A stretch of 64,000 nucleotides of DNA from Hemileia vastatrix (lineage: Eukaryota > Basidiomycota > Pucciniomycetes > Pucciniales > Zaghouaniaceae), in NCBI GenBank assembly GCA_030280995.1, contig JASXTE010000017.1, positions 18,742,498-18,806,497 on the forward strand, given 5' to 3'. The notes beneath the pieces were generated by a model. That model ran no database searches, was not told the DNA's origin, and worked only from the letters and a program-made list of their open reading frames with translations. The position numbers and the translations under genes are program-made. Below are positions 12,426 to 23,192 of this stretch, one piece after another (position 1 is the first letter of the stretch; each line of letters starts with the position of its first letter).

Positions 12426-13913
12426 TTATGCACCATATTAAATGATCCAAAGAATTCTTCAATACAAGCATTAATTAAAAACCTTCCACCAAAGTACCAA
12501 AAAGCTTTGGAAAAAGGTAAATTTTCAATTGATGAAGGATATCTATATTATAGAAGAAAGTCGAGTAATGTTATTGTTATTCCTCCTTCTATGAAAGAAA
12601 TCATCTTGAAAATTTGTCATGATGACATATTAGCTGGACATTTTGATCTTGACAAAACAATGATCAGAATTAAGAACACTGCTTGGTGGGCTAATATGTC
12701 TGAAGACACAAAATTATATGTTGAATCTTGTGATTCTTGCCAAAAATCAAAAAGATTAACTGGTAAAAGAGCAGGATTAATGCAACATATTGAACCTCAT
12801 GATGCTCCATGGCAAATAATAAACATGGATTTTGCAACTGGATTACCTATTGCTGGTAAAGACAGTTATAACTCTTGTTGGGTTATTGTGGACAGATTCA
12901 CAAAAATGTGTAAATTTATCCCTACCCACAAGGATGTTTCCACTAAAGAATTAGCTTTCTTATGGTGGTCTCATATGTTTAATACTGCTGGTTTTCCTAA
13001 AGCCATAATCTCTGACAGAGACCCTAAATTTACTTCTGAATTTTGGATGTCTCTGATGGATGTTTGTGGTTGTGATCTGAAACTTTCTACTGCCCATCAC
13101 CCTCAGACTGATGGTTTAGCTGAAAGAATGATTCAGAATTTAGAGGACATGATAAGAAGATATTGTGCCTTTGGCCTTGAGTATAAAGATAATGACATAC
13201 TCACTAATGATTGGGTTACCTTACTTCCTGGGTTAGAATTTGCTTATAATAGCACTGTTCATTCTGTTACTCAAAGAAAGCCTTTTGAGCTCTGGCTTGG
13301 ATATGTTCCCAATACTCCTGCCCAAATTCTCAATAACAAAATACCTAAATTGGATATACATCCTGGTGTAAAATCTTTTCTTCAAATGCAACAACTATGT
13401 AGAAATCATGCTCAAAAATGTATTGAAAAATCATTTGAATATGAGAAGAAAAGATGGGACAAATCCCATAAAGAATACACTTTTAAAAAGGGTGATGAAG
13501 TGTTGATTTCTACAGTCCACTTCAACTTACAAGGTAATAACAAATTTAAAGATCCATTTTTTGGTCCATTTGTTGTCAGAAGAATGATTGGAGATAATGC
13601 AGTTGAGTTTATTCTGTATTCTCCATATGACAGAAAACATCCTGTTTTTCCAATATCTCTTTTGAAACCTTACACATCCAATAGTGATTTATTTCCAAAA
13701 AGGAGGGGAAGACCAAAGAAAACCCCAAATGAAATCACTGAAACAGCAGAAATTGAAAAAATTCTAAATGACAGAATAGTCACTGCTGAAAAAGGTACAG
13801 AATACTTATTGAGATTCAAGAATAAATCATCTGAATATGATTCTTGGATACCTGGGAAGGAGATATCTAATCTTCCTACTCTACTAAAAAAGTATAAAAA
13901 GAAAAAATCATAG
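12426..13913 (+). CDS. Element A integrase with chromodomain-like C-terminus
   Basis: Same frame as RNase H. The zinc-binding region shows HDDILAGH and CDSC (HHCC). The DDE core follows: first Asp in NMDFATGLP, second in SDRDPKF, and Glu in TDGLAERMIQN. The GPY/F-like module (GPFVVRRMIGDNAV) is followed by a basic linker RRGRPKK and then by EIEKILNDRIV with YLLRFKNKSSEYDSWIP, which looks like a chromodomain. In chromoviruses this domain targets insertion to particular chromatin. The frame ends with a lysine-rich tail and a TAG at 13911-13913. Apart from the upstream TAG this part looks undamaged. Confidence 0.9.
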   Translation, partial: LCTILNDPKNSSIQALIKNLPPKYQKALEKGKFSIDEGYLYYRRKSSNVIVIPPSMKEIILKICHDDILAGHFDLDKTMIRIKNTAWWANMSEDTKLYVESCDSCQKSKRLTGKRAGLMQHIEPHDAPWQIINMDFATGLPIAGKDSYNSCWVIVDRFTKMCKFIPTHKDVSTKELAFLWWSHMFNTAGFPKAIISDRDPKFTSEFWMSLMDVCGCDLKLSTAHHPQTDGLAERMIQNLEDMIRRYCAFGLEYKDNDILTNDWVTLLPGLEFAYNSTVHSVTQRKPFELWLGYVPNTPAQILNNKIPKLDIHPGVKSFLQMQQLCRNHAQKCIEKSFEYEKKRWDKSHKEYTFKKGDEVLISTVHFNLQGNNKFKDPFFGPFVVRRMIGDNAVEFILYSPYDRKHPVFPISLLKPYTSNSDLFPKRRGRPKKTPNEITETAEIEKILNDRIVTAEKGTEYLLRFKNKSSEYDSWIPGKEISNLPTLLKKYKKKKS

Positions 13914-13933
13914 CATTATTTTTTATTGTTTTT

Positions 13934-13947
13934 TTAGAGTGAGGGAG
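13934..13947 (+). promoter_or_regulatory. Element A polypurine tract
   Basis: The purine-rich AGAGTGAGGGAG lies directly against the 3' LTR, where plus-strand DNA synthesis would be primed. Confidence 0.8.
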
Positions 13948-14744
13948 TGTCAGCCAGGCTACTAGAATTACCCGGTAAAATAATTAATTATTTTACTGAG
14001 TTGAAGCCACACCTTTCTTCTTAATAATAATTATTTATTTATTTACTTAAGTAGTACTTACAATTAACTAAAGTTAAGTACAATAAGTAGTATAAATAAA
14101 TAATATAAATAAAATGTCCCTTACAATTTTACTCCCTAACACCATGCTCAAAAGTATATGTCAAAGGGAGTAAAATTAATAATAAATTTATAATATAAAA
14201 ACTTTAAAACAATTATATTACCTCAGTGAGAGATCTGTAATCCCGTGAAAGTAATGTAATTGATCATTTATTGTGTAATAATTGTGACAGTCCAAGGAAT
14301 TCAAACTTTGTTGCTAATAAATTTGATGCCCTTGTTGACGTACTAATTTATTATTTTCTTATGTCATTTATGTACTCCTTTTTCTTGTCATTCTTTTCTC
14401 TCACACTCACAGTAGACGGTGCAAATTCCTTACATTTTATTTCCTCATATTTTTCCTATAAAAGGCCTCTGATTTTGTGCTTTTCAAACAATTCTTTTAT
14501 TACCTTACTTTATTATTACTATTTACAACACAATACTTATTTTTATATTTTATCACATTAGTAGTTACAAGAGCGTAATTCTAATCAATAAATTATATCA
14601 ATATTTAAAACCTACCTCTTATATTTGAGTAACAAATCACTTAGATTAAGAAATACGTACAAATGTTTGAGAGTTCATTTAAATCCTTAAAATCCTCATA
14701 GAAACTTTGTACCAAATCTTCTAGACCAAAAGCGTACCTTGACA
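13948..14744 (+). repeat. Element A 3' LTR
   Basis: Same 797-bp length and ends as the 5' LTR, with about twelve substitutions by eye and no indels seen. The 22-nt palindrome is kept at 13975-13996. GAAAC follows immediately. Confidence 0.93.
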
Positions 14745-14749
14745 GAAAC

Positions 14750-15596
14750 CACTGAAAAACCCAAAAAAGGATGTGAGATGTGGGGTAACTACATGCAGTC
14801 CTTGGAAGGAACTTGCATGGGTAAATCCTTGGCTAATTTAGGAAAATTTAAGCGTGGTAGAGAATTAAAGGCTCAAAGCTTGAGGTTATTAATGAAATTA
14901 GGGCATATAATAAGGTCAATGCACCTATAATAAATTAAGACACCAAATAAGCGCCTGTTGTCTATTTTAGCATGTTTCTGCATAGTGCGCCTAGAATGTG
15001 GGGTAATTTTAGTATAAAAAATCTAACTTTGCTAAAAATTAAGCTACTCACACAGGTGTATTGCAAGAAGTGTATGGCCAGTACACAGAAGCAATTTCTG
15101 GCATAAAAACACCAAACTTGAAAAGTGTTATTTTATGCATTTGAGTAGCCAAATTAATAGTAATTTATAAGAAAAATTTATCTTTTAAGGCAAATTTTTG
15201 ATATGATTAAATTTATAGTGCATATATTCAACTTTTAAGTGATTTAAAGTCCATTTCTAGTTTTTTACATAAAACAATGAAAACAACAGCTTGAAGTCTA
15301 CTTAAAAATTATGTAGCCTTATTTTTAAGGCTCTTAAAATTACCCTAGCCAATTCCAACTTAATATTAAGTATATAAGACTTATAAATGGTGGATATATG
15401 CATGTATATACGTTTTTATAATGGCATATATTGTATTTTATCATAATTTTTACTTATGTATACAACTTGTGTAATTTTATTAATTGTTTGCATGTGTAGC
15501 CCATGTTAATAATTTATAAGTAGTTTTTACTCATTCCTGGGGATATCCACGCTGAAACCTTCCTCACTCTCAAATTGTGATAAGCTTCATCAAGCA
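14750..15596. other. No gene seen; between element A and the Harbinger relic
   Basis: AT-rich. A 63-codon frame starting at 14739 overlaps the LTR edge and is judged spurious. Terminal inverted repeats for the neighbouring Harbinger gene were sought here and not found. Confidence 0.5.
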
Positions 15597-15742
15597 ATGA
15601 CTTCCATAGCTCTTGATCTACTCTTGGACTTGGATTGCAATTCTGATTCTGATCTTGAAGAAGATTTTTTTTTATAAAAAATGGCCAGGAGCTTTTAACG
15701 TCTTCCAAGTAAGCCTTAAGTACTTCATACCATAAAGTACAC

Positions 15743-16534
15743 TATTGGGGGACTTGTTTTGGTCCAGAAGATTTTTGGTGGCAATTTACGGTTTTGGACG
15801 GTGGAGTTGGAATTCCCAAAGTCATTTACATATTTTTTATCTTATAATTTATTTTACTCAAATAAAAAGATGTAGAGTTTTATAAATATTATTATAATTA
15901 ATGATTTACAGTTAATTTAATGTAAATAATAAAAATAGAAATAATAGTAATAAGTAATTTATATAATAAATGTTTTGTAAAAATGGTAAGTAATGAATTA
16001 TGAAAAAAGCTCAAAAGAGAAGACCTTTCATAGGCAAAAGGAGAGAGATAACCCAAGGAGTTGATAACTATCCATAAGGGATTGTGAGAGAAAAACTATT
16101 CCAAAAATAAGAATGTGCACATAACAAAGGTATACAAAAATGATGCATCAATAAAAGGTATCACATTATTTGATATAGTTTTAGAGTTCCCTGGAGTTGT
16201 CACACTTAGTGTAAAACATTTAAAATTTTATATTAATAGAATTTTAAATTTCTTAATAAAGGAATTTGAATTTTTTAGTCTTTAGTAATTTAGCAAAATT
16301 TTACTCCTTTTCATCCTGTTATTGAGCACAGTGTTAGGGAGTAAAAATATAAGTGACATTATTATTAATTTTATATAATTACTAAATTTACTTATTGTAC
16401 TTAGTTATTTTATTGTAAGTAATACATAAGTAAATATTAAATAAATAATTAATAATAGGAATTAAAAAGGTGTGGCTTTATCTCAGTGAAATAATTAATT
16501 GTTTTACTGGATAAGTCTAGTTGCCTGGCTGACA
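15743..16534 (-). mobile_element. Solo LTR related to element A (TSD TACAC)
   Basis: On the minus strand it begins TGTCAGGCAACTAGAC, close to the element A LTR start. The AATTAATT palindrome region and the GTGTTAGGGAG block of the A LTR are recognisable in inverse orientation. TACAC flanks both sides (15738-15742 and 16535-16539). The left end has decayed to TATTGGGGGAC. Only one LTR is present, so it is a solo LTR, inserted in the 5' part of the Harbinger gene. Confidence 0.82.
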
Positions 16535-16901
16535 TACACCATCCAAATAATTTCTTAACCTATCTGTACCCAGTTTTAGAAAGTTGTTCAGGACTTCTCA
16601 GGAATGTTTCCTTAAATTACTTGAGCTTATTCAGGACCTTTCTATCTTTCACAATATCTCTCAAAAACTAGAATGTGATCATTCAATTCATTTTGCCATC
16701 ACACTATGTCATTTGGGTTCCAATGGTAATGGAGCTTCCTTGAAACATTTGGAAAATGTCTTTAATTTAGGGTATAGCTTTGCTTAAACTTATACAAAAT
16801 GATGCATTGCTGCTATCAACTCCTTAGAATCTAAACTTATAAGCTGGCCAACTAGAGAAGAACAACTTGAATCATCTCAGGTTATGCTAGCAGAGGGTTT
16901 C

Positions 16902-17729
16902 TGTCAGGGATTCCTTTGGGTCTAGAAGATTTCTATGGAGGTATAACCAAGTAGGTAGGAAAATTTGAAGACTTCAAGGTCAAGGTATGTATGAATTTAT
17001 ATTTTTAGGTTAATTACTCAATTAAAAGAGGTAAAATATTTTATACTTATTATTATAATCAATGTTTTAGAATCACATTGTTGTAAGTACTAAAAACAAT
17101 AATTAATATTAATAAATATTTTATTTAATTAATTATTTAATAAAAAAATAAGTAAGTAAAGGATGATCCAAAAAAACCAGAAAAGGGAGGCCTTAAATGG
17201 GCAAAAGAGAGTCAAAGTATGGAGTTAAATCTTATATACAAGTATATGAGAGAGAGAAAGAAATTTCCAGAAGAAATATTTCAAATTTTAAGATTGTTCT
17301 ATAAAGAAGGATTTAGAAACTTGTATTTACTGTATACATCAAAATAATTTGATTTATTTAAAAATTCTTGTAAATGTCATTTTTAAATAAGTAATTTGAT
17401 TTTTTTGTATATATTTATTTTATTTTAAATTTTTTTTAAATATTAAAATTATTTTAATATTAATTCGTGTTTTAATATTTGAATTTTAATTTTGTTTAAT
17501 CTGACATTGAGCACAATGTTAAGAAATAAAAATAAAATATATGGGACAATTAATATTAATCTTATTTTTTTTACTAAATTTACTTTTTTGTAACTAGTTA
17601 ATTTATTACAAGTATATTTAAAGTAAATATAATAAAATTAATAATAATTTATAAGAAATAAAAATGAGTGGCTTCATCTCAGGAAATAATTAATTATTTT
17701 ACTGGGTAAGTCTAGCAGCCTGGCTGAAA
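16902..17729 (-). mobile_element. Second solo LTR related to element A (TSD GTTTC)
   Basis: Left edge TGTCAGGGATTCC, right edge GCCTGGCTGAAA (ancestral ...GACA). GTTTC is duplicated at 16897-16901 and 17730-17734. Removing the LTR and one GTTTC joins ...LAEGF to PGCFGFVDGT of the transposase in frame, which fixes the insertion point exactly. It is a diverged relative of the solo LTR 370 bp to its left. Confidence 0.88.
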
Positions 17730-18387
17730 GTTTCCCAGGATGTTTTGGTTTTGTTGATGGTACTACTATTCCTTTGAGTCAGAAACATGCTCAAGGTGGA
17801 AATAATTACTTTGACCAAAAAAAGAGGTAGCTTATTTTTAATTCCACTCCTTCTTTCTCATACTAACACAAGAAACTATATCTTCTCTATAGATATTCAA
17901 TTTCTGTTCAGATTATATGTGATGTCAATAAAAAATATATATCTTTCTTTACTGGCTATCCTGGATCATGTAATGACTCCTATGTCTTTCAGAGAATGAA
18001 AATTACAAAAAAACATGAAAAATTCTTTGATGAAGATCAGTATCTTCTAGAAGATTCTTCTTATGTGAATTAAAAGTATGTACTTCCTGACTTTCAGGGA
18101 GCAGCATCTGAAGAAATTCAAAATTTCAAGTTCAACAATCATTTGGAACAGTCAAGAGTCCATATTGAACATTCTATTGGCATCTTGAATAGTCATTTTT
18201 CCAGTTTAAGGGAATAAAGAAGTCCTCTTAGAAATAAATCCAAAATGGAGGCAATGATCAACTGGATACTGTGCTGCACTATACTTCATAACCTGCTCGG
18301 GAACCTCAAAGATAAATGTCTAGATTTATATGAAGATGAAGAAGTTGAAACACCTCCCACTATATCCAACACTACTATCACTCAAAT

Positions 18388-19564
18388 TGTCAGCCTAAAT
18401 ATCCTTAGGACTGAGTATTTCTTATGCTTAAAATAAGATAACCTTAACTAGATTAAGCTTATATCTTAAAAATAAGGTTAAAATAATAATATATATTATT
18501 TTACTATATATATATATAATTATTATTCTATTATATAATTTATAATAGTTTAAATAGCTTATCCATTGACTAATAATACTTATTAAGGTGTTAATGGAGT
18601 CATAATATACTTATCTTAAGTGATATGAAGTAATTATTGACATACATAAGCTTATATGTATACATAAATCTCATATTCAGTGAAATATGCAGTATATTAT
18701 GTATATTTAGGTATATAAGTGGGTTTTAGCCCCTTAATAGCCTATAACCTTTGTTTTTCTGCTTATTTTAGGTCATGTGGACGAAATCAGTGGACTCACA
18801 ATGCCTATAGAAGCATAGACACCTATATCAGGCACATACACCCAGTTTGGACAACTCAAATTACTTTCTTGGATGGTTATTCACGGATTTATGGGTTAGA
18901 AGGATGTTTCTGGGTTAATGTGGATGCTTGTGGATGTGATTGGGGGCTTGGACATTTTATTTGTTTCCTTTATATGCTTTTAGTTTCATTAAATCTCTTT
19001 TTGATTATTTATTTTACCTGTTTCTTTAAGGTATCCGCTTTTATCTGGGTTTTCTATTTATGGTATGACTCTGTGTTATTATTAATAGTGATAGAGGGTC
19101 CTTACTGGAGGTCTGGGTGTTGAAACTTCTTGAAGTGGACGCCATGGGGAGGTGATGGGCCCTCACAGTGCTGTAATTGCCAGGGATAGCAGTGACATCA
19201 TCTGGATTGAAGGTCTGTGCACTCCAGTGGATTTGGGTATAAGTAAGGAGGGATTTTGACGGTTTATTATCATCATTCAATTACTACACTTCAAACAAAC
19301 ACTAAAATACAATTATTAGCATTCAGAAATATATTATAAAGCCCTTATAAATTGATATTATCTTTATATAAGCTATAACTATATTTTATTCTTCTATTTT
19401 CCACCACTAGCACGCATTTAAATCCAAGTATTGTGAGTTTTATTTGAGTATAACTATTCTATTAGTCTTCCCCTGAGGTTTAATCACTAAATCATTTGTT
19501 AATAAGTAGTAGGACCATAAAATAACACTATTATATCATACTTATATACTAGACTATACTGACA
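18388..19564 (+). mobile_element. Solo LTR, family B (1177 bp, TSD CAAAT)
   Basis: Begins TGTCAGCCTAAATATCC, ends ATACTGACA, and is flanked by CAAAT on both sides (18383-18387 and 19565-19569). It lies in the 3' coding end of the Harbinger transposase. A second copy, inverted, is at 42133-43308. A 134-codon frame at 18719-19123 lies inside it. The inverted copy keeps the DNA but its frame is not cleanly conserved, so I do not call it a gene. Confidence 0.88.
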
Positions 19565-19640
19565 CAAATCATTAGCATATGCACAGAAAATTCTTCTAAT
19601 AACACAGGCACATTGGGATATTTAGCAATTTATTCATAAA

Positions 19641-20581
19641 TTATTATGAAATTCACCTCTTTTTTATCTACTATTACTACCTTCTTTTGATTCACAAATC
19701 TTACTTCCCAATGGGATACACTCCATTTCTATTTAAATATTACTCCAACTTTTCTTGATACAACCCTTTTCATTTTTTTCATATTCTTCAGATGATCAAG
19801 TTGCATGTATTACTCTCTTAGTTTTGATATTTTATATTTGCATATTGACTTTTATTTTTAATTTTCAGTGAAAGTCCCTTTTCCCTGCCACTTTTGTTTT
19901 TGTTCACCACCTCAACATGAAATCGCATATTTTCAGCTATCACCTAATTTTTCAATCATTCTTCTTTTTTATCATCCCTCATATCTGTTTCCTCCTCTCT
20001 TCAAACATCACTCAAATAATTGGAAGTCACTTGTTTTCTCATCTCATCTCTCCAGGTAAGTCATTTATCTCATTTTTACCTATACGTTTACTAATTGTAA
20101 TTTTATTTTATTTTCTTATCTGTTTTTTTTCTTTTTTCTTTTTTTTGTAAGTGGTTTTTTTATCTTCTAGGTAAAATTAAACTTTTTTTTCTCTCTCCCT
20201 CTTTTCTAGCTTTTTTTCTTTTCATCCTACTCTTGGTCCCTCCTTGGTCTGGTCATTTTCCCCACTTTCACCCCTTTTTGGTGTGGACATATCCCCCTTT
20301 CCCCCCTTTACCATCTCTTTGGTTGCCTCCTTCCCCCCCTCCATGGCTTACTTTAACCCCCCTTTCCTCCCTCTTGGCCCCATCAATTGACCCCTCCTTG
20401 GCTGACTTTAACCCCCATAAAATACCCTCAAATACCCCCTTCAAAACCCCCTAAAACAACTTCAAATCCCCCCTCAAATACCACTACAACACCCTTAAAT
20501 CCCCACCTGAAAATCCCCCTCCTCAACCCGCTCTTTAGCAAACCCACTTCCCCTTGCTTCCATTACAAAAAAACACCTGAA
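19641..20581. other. Pyrimidine-rich, strand-biased DNA
   Basis: From about 19700 to 20570 the plus strand is dominated by C and T, then by runs of C with A (20280-20570). Overlapping frames here give only proline-, serine- and phenylalanine-rich peptides as expected of low complexity, and none is called. The cause of the bias is unknown. Confidence 0.55.
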
Positions 20582-20752
20582 ACCTGCTAGCAGGTGCCAA
20601 TCCCTCAATCCATTTGTGAAATAAGAATAACTTAGCATTGATTACACATGAGCTAGCATGCTCAGTGTTCAGTGTGCAGTCTTTCCAGAAGAATTATAGC
20701 TGAGCTAGAACTTAATCAAATCAAATATAGGGATTGGCACCTGTGATCAGGT
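20582..20752. mobile_element. MITE-like inverted-repeat element (171 bp)
   Basis: The first 24 bases (20582-20605) and the reverse complement of the last 24 (20729-20752) match at 21 positions and share CAGGTGCCAATCCCT. The left end is itself a 14-nt palindrome (ACCTGCTAGCAGGT). No coding capacity. No clear target-site duplication was found, so classification is provisional. Confidence 0.55.
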
Positions 20753-20887
20753 ACGCACATTTTTTTTCTGGTGTTCTTTTGTTAAAAAACAATTTCTTAC
20801 AATTTCTTGTTAACATAGGAAGAAAGGGGGGGTCCTGGGAATTTTGATATAGGTTTCTGAGGGGTTATTGGAGGGGTTTGGAGGCAG
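20753..20887. other. No gene seen
   Basis: Short spacer, T-rich then G-rich (GGAAAGGGGGGTCC region), up to the inverted LTR fragment. Confidence 0.5.
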
Positions 20888-21704
20888 TGTAGACAATCCT
20901 ATAGTACTAGCTATAGGCCTTGACCAAGGGAGTTGGAGTAAAACTGGAGAGAAAAACCCCTGTCCCTTTGTGAAATACCAGGTGAGATTTATTTGCTACA
21001 GCAAATTAGAGACTTTTAAAATACCCCTTCCAACACACTTCTTGACTTATTTACAAGTCAAGACAGTAGCCAATAGCAGACCACTGAGAACCAAAGAAGC
21101 AGAAAACCTGAAATGCAGAAAGACCCACAACAGAAAACCAAAACACTGTGCAATTGTTGCCCAGAAAATAGCAATAATACTTGATGCAGATTGCAAAGCA
21201 ACAGCAAAGAAATCAGTTTACAAAGTTGAGTTAAATGAAGAACTAACCTTGCAACAAACACAGCCAATTGTGGAAAAAAAAACATTGAAGACTGAGTGAG
21301 AAACAATGATATAATTACCAAATGGTTGTATGATAATTAAACTTGCCCCAAACTGTCTTATTCAGTATGTACACACAGACCACCATCTAAAAAATCCATG
21401 CACAGCAACGAATTTGGCGCTTTTGGAAGCCAAATTGAATAAAAACCCTTTAGAAGGGCTCCCCAGCCTTCTATAACCAAGGTGGGTGGGCTGCCCACCT
21501 TGAAGCAGCCAGACCTCCCTGAAGCCAGAAAACCACTAAAAACCCCCAATAAAGCCTAAAATACTACGAAAAATCCACCACAACTACTAAAACCCTTAAA
21601 ACACAAAATTAAGCTATGACACCATTGTGACATAAAATATAGAGCCAAATTAGCTCTACTTAATGGTACTAAGCACTTAACACTAATAATTAAGGTTAGC
21701 CTGT
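20888..21704 (-). mobile_element. Inverted LTR of element F type, interrupted by elements C and D
   Basis: From TGTAGACAATCCTATAG at 20888 to TTAGCCTGT at 21704 this is the reverse complement of element F's 5' LTR from its 3' end (60028) back to about 59213. About 36 further bases of the same LTR resume at 51308 (GTAAAACCC...TTAAACAGC), on the far side of elements C and D. This LTR was therefore the target of that insertion. A 143-codon plus-strand frame at 20868 lies inside it and is not called. Confidence 0.75.
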
Positions 21705-22951
21705 TGTGGTACGCGCCTTGCAGGTAGCATAATTTTAGACCAATCAACGCGCATAGTCCAGGAGGAAAAAAGGAAGTTAGCGCAGTAGGAATTGCTAAAA
21801 TATAATATGTATTTGTGTGTTTCAAAGAACAAAGGAAATGGAAGCGCAGAAAAGGATTAAGGGTCTGTGCCCTCGGATTTTGTAGCGAGATGTGCCGCAC
21901 AATGGGGAATTGTGTGTTATTTATTTAGGACCCTAAAGCACTAAACAATATGGATTTGGACTTTCAAATAGTTATGTGTTACACATTAAAGAAAGGAGAT
22001 ATGACTTTAGGACGATTCAAGTGCATAGTATACTGTACCGCGGCTAGTCAGGTAACTTACTGAAACAGGTAATAAGGAAGGCTAACTAGTTAAGCAAATT
22101 GTCAAAACTATGAATCTGGTATTAAAAAAAGGAGAGTGGGGACTTGATCGCGAAACTACCAAAGAGTCAAGGCAGCTAGGATTAGCATTAGAGTGGGTCA
22201 AAACTGAAAATAGCTCTGAAAAAAAAAAAAAAACAACAACAAAGGTAGAGTCAAAACAAATGCATATGTGGAGTATGAGTGAAACAAGTTAATACTAGCG
22301 TTAGTAATCATAGGGTATGTTTTAGGTGCCGTAGTTGTTACAAGCAGTGTACTTAGTTACTAAAAAATTAGCTATTGTTATACTAATATGGCGCTAGAGC
22401 CAGCGCTGAAGATCCACTAGCAAACTGTGTCTTGAGTACTGGAAAAATATAAAAGGGAGGACTATTTGATAGAGAAGGAGAGTAATATATATATAGATAG
22501 AGAGAAGAGAAATATATATATATAAGTAATATAGAATAGCAAATTAAAGATATTTTATGAGTCTTTTACCATTTGTGCGTCTGTGTGTGTCTTTCATATA
22601 GTATAGTGAAAGAGCGCAACATAGAGAGAATATATAGATTTAGTAGGAGTAGCTATTATTAGAGTTATTTTATTGCTATAATAAGGCATATTCAAAGAGA
22701 GCGCTTCAAGAGGGAGTAGCTGTAAATATTAGCGCTTATTAAGAATAGAAATATCCAGATAGTAATACTTGTTTTCCTGATCTCTAAGACTCATCTCTCA
22801 TCTTTTAAACTTTCTAATCAAATATTAGTGTTACACATTATTGCGCTGTCTTTAGAAATAAGAGTGGCAGGCGCTTCTTTTTAGAAATTGAAAAGGAGAA
22901 CCAACACATCTCGCATTGTGTCTACTGCTTAGTACTTTAGAACAGTCTACA
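21705..22951 (+). repeat. Element C 5' LTR
   Basis: TGTGGTACGCGCC to CAGTCTACA. It has a TATA box (TATAAAA, 22448-22454) and a TA/GA microsatellite around 22486-22530. The central and 3' parts are nearly identical to the 3' LTR, while the first 200 bases differ noticeably. Confidence 0.9.
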
Positions 22952-22953
22952 AT

Positions 22954-22970
22954 TGGTGTCCCAACAGTGG
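22954..22970 (+). promoter_or_regulatory. Element C primer-binding site
   Basis: TGGTGTCCCAACAGTGG starts two bases after the LTR, as expected for pairing with a tRNA 3' CCA end. The tRNA was not identified. D (TGGCGCCCAAC) and F (TGGAGCCCAAT) have similar sites. Confidence 0.75.
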
Positions 22971-23192
22971 CATAATTGTAACTAGTATTTTTGATTAGAT
23001 TGTTTGGTTTTTAGATTTTCGTCAAGAGGACGTAATAAAGCCGGCACTTCAGCGGAAGAGTCGTAGGGTCTACAACAAGTGGATCAATAAGCCGTTATCA
23101 GAAGATAGCGTAGGGCTGCATCGTGAATATAGTCAGGTTTAATTACCAAGTGTGTGCTTTTGTGATCTCTGTTTCGATTTTATATTTCGGGA

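Larger units (their letters stand above)
6033..14744 (+). mobile_element. Element A: full-length Ty3/gypsy chromovirus (8712 bp, TSD GAAAC)
   Basis: Two 797-bp LTRs bound the element. The flanking pentamers GAAAC (6028-6032 and 14745-14749) are identical, so this is an intact insertion. The order is 5' LTR, 1.06-kb leader, spliced first gag frame, gag-protease-RT, RNase H, integrase with C-terminal chromodomain-like region, purine tract, 3' LTR. That order and the chromodomain-like tail define a chromovirus. The LTRs differ at about a dozen positions by eye (near 98.5% identity), so insertion is fairly recent. Pol carries one frameshift near 11731 and one TAG at 12423, so this copy looks inactive. 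No canonical TGG primer site follows the 5' LTR, which leaves the priming mode open. Confidence 0.93.
15597..19640 (+). pseudogene. PIF/Harbinger transposase relic, interrupted by three solo LTRs
   Basis: Pieces at 16535-16901, 17730-18387 and 19570-19640, perhaps with an acidic start at 15597, rebuild a DDE_Tnp_4-type transposase once the LTRs are set aside. The N-terminal helical part shows FRTSQECFLKLLELI and LGSNGNGASLKHLENVFNLG. The nuclease shows FPGCFGFVDGT (first Asp), GYPGSCNDSYVFQRM (second Asp) and RVHIEHSIGILNSHFSSLR (Glu). A GTAGCT...CTATAG intron (17827-17892) with a perfect TACTAAC branch site restores the frame across KKRYSISVQ. In-frame stops at 16785, near 16800, near 18071 and near 18215 show it is dead. 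The enzyme would cut and paste its own DNA element. Terminal repeats and the partner Myb-like gene were not found. Confidence 0.88.

Noticed and set aside
14739..14930. 63-codon frame starting in the element A 3' LTR end
   Set aside because: It spans the LTR/target junction, created by insertion at 14744, with no motif.
18719..19123. 134-codon frame inside the family B solo LTR
   Set aside because: It lies wholly in an LTR. The inverted second copy has the DNA but no equally clean frame, and its hydrophobic composition is unconvincing.
20233..20590. Overlapping proline-rich frames (WSGHFPHFHPF..., TPPWLTLTP...)
   Set aside because: Several frames are open at once because the strand is C-rich with few stops. 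There are no motifs, and low complexity explains it.
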